A stretch of DNA of 6,114 bases from Actinomycetota bacterium (GTDB lineage: Bacteria > Actinomycetota > Acidimicrobiia > Acidimicrobiales > BP-101). Location of the stretch: positions 1 to 6,114 of the forward strand of contig JAUTXA010000282.1 in the NCBI GenBank assembly GCA_030838265.1. The letters run 5' to 3'. Positions 5,714 to 6,114 of this stretch are shown one piece after another (within the stretch, counting starts at the first letter, position 1; the number at the start of each line of letters is the position of its first letter). The position numbers and the translations under genes are program-made. Below the pieces are notes generated by a model. That model saw only the letters and a list, made by a program, of their open reading frames with translations, ran no database searches and was not told the DNA's origin.

Positions 5714-6114
5714 ATGCGCGGATGGCCGTGGGGTCGCATCGCTCTCGGCACGCTCGCCTTCGTCATCATCGTCGCCGTCGTGCCGCCTTTCCGGCGAGCC
5801 GCCACCATCGCCGTCAGCAGGGTGGTGCTCCTGATCGCCAGCCCGCTCGCCCCTGACATCCATGGCTTCGACGCCCTCCCAGGGACGACGGTGATCCTGG
5901 CCAAGGACGGCACGCCCGTCGCCCATCTCGACGGTGGCCAGCGCCGGATACCCGTGAAGCTCAAGGATCTCCCGCCCGAGGTGCCGCATGCGGTGCTGGC
6001 GGCCGAGGACGCCAACTTCTACCACCACAGCGGGGTTGATCCGGCGGCCGTCCTGCGCGCCCTGGTCCGCAACGCCGAGGGAGGCCACACCCAGGGCGGC
6101 AGCACGATCACCCA
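5714..6114 (+). CDS. Class A penicillin-binding protein / GT51 transglycosylase, N-terminal part (partial)
   Basis: The frame is open to the window end (133 codons plus two bases). It begins MRGWPWGR, followed by a membrane segment (IALGTLAFVIIVAVV, 9-23) and a second hydrophobic stretch (30-47). Residues 57-71 (GTTVILAKDGTPVAH) are the usual linker strand before the glycosyltransferase-51 domain. That domain opens with VPHAVLAAEDANFYHHSGVD (90-109), the EDxxFxxHxGxD motif with catalytic Glu98, then continues to QGGSTIT (127-133). GT51 enzymes polymerise lipid II into glycan strands outside the membrane; class A PBPs add a transpeptidase domain, which would lie beyond the window, so a monofunctional enzyme cannot be excluded. 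The start is uncertain: ATG 5714 has only a G-run (5706-5710) upstream, and in-frame GTG 5678 would add 12 residues (MKRNPFGGVWGR). No link to thiC is apparent. Confidence 0.87.
   Translation, partial: MRGWPWGRIALGTLAFVIIVAVVPPFRRAATIAVSRVVLLIASPLAPDIHGFDALPGTTVILAKDGTPVAHLDGGQRRIPVKLKDLPPEVPHAVLAAEDANFYHHSGVDPAAVLRALVRNAEGGHTQGGSTIT

Noticed and set aside
5665..5856. 63-codon plus-strand frame starting MNTASETKPL
   Set aside because: It overlaps the GT51 gene in another frame, and its translation turns into Arg/His/Ala-rich sequence with no recognisable feature.

Overview
The window is GC-rich (roughly two-thirds G+C by eye) and looks like the chromosome of an actinobacterium. The evidence is a stand-alone CofC/FbiD guanylyltransferase of coenzyme F420 synthesis, an HU protein with a lysine/alanine tail of the HupB type, GTG starts, and apparently leaderless genes. 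An Acidimicrobiia-like lineage is my guess from overall feel; nothing here proves it.

Layout. Positions 1-42 (minus strand) hold the first 14 codons of gpsA. A 22-bp gap separates it from a plus-strand operon of four tightly packed genes: a calcineurin-like metallophosphoesterase (65-928), a small dimeric alpha/beta-barrel (ABM-like) protein (934-1245), cofC/fbiD (1242-1805) and a PIG-L/LmbE deacetylase (1824-2552). The operon ends at a perfect 24-bp palindrome. This palindrome also lies just beyond a convergent minus-strand pair: an HU protein with a short basic tail (3357-3010) followed by a separate, almost purely Lys/Ala/Ser/Thr protein (2990-2616). Divergent from HU, the plus strand carries a 74-aa protein of unknown function (3518-3742). 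Next come a TPP riboswitch (3790-3878) and thiC (3879-5603), then the start of a class A penicillin-binding protein / GT51 transglycosylase (from 5714, cut by the window end).

How the genes fit together. CofC activates a three-carbon phosphate for F420 assembly. Its co-transcribed neighbours (phosphoesterase, ABM-like protein, PIG-L deacetylase) have no proven link to F420, but spacing and overlap imply co-expression. HU and the lysine-rich protein are probably co-transcribed chromatin proteins. thiC makes the pyrimidine half of thiamine under TPP feedback. The order gpsA(-) / cofC(+) / hup(-) resembles, from memory, the Mycobacterium tuberculosis gpdA2-fbiD-(ppk-mutT1)-hupB neighbourhood, with a different gene set in between.

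The most unusual points are the exactly symmetric divergent leaderless start region at 42-65, the split between an HU protein and a free-standing HupB-tail-like protein with a 63-bp tandem duplication, and a riboswitch whose conserved 3' strand is itself the thiC ribosome binding site. I found no mobile elements, CRISPR arrays, tRNA or rRNA genes, and no gene-free stretch longer than 300 bases.
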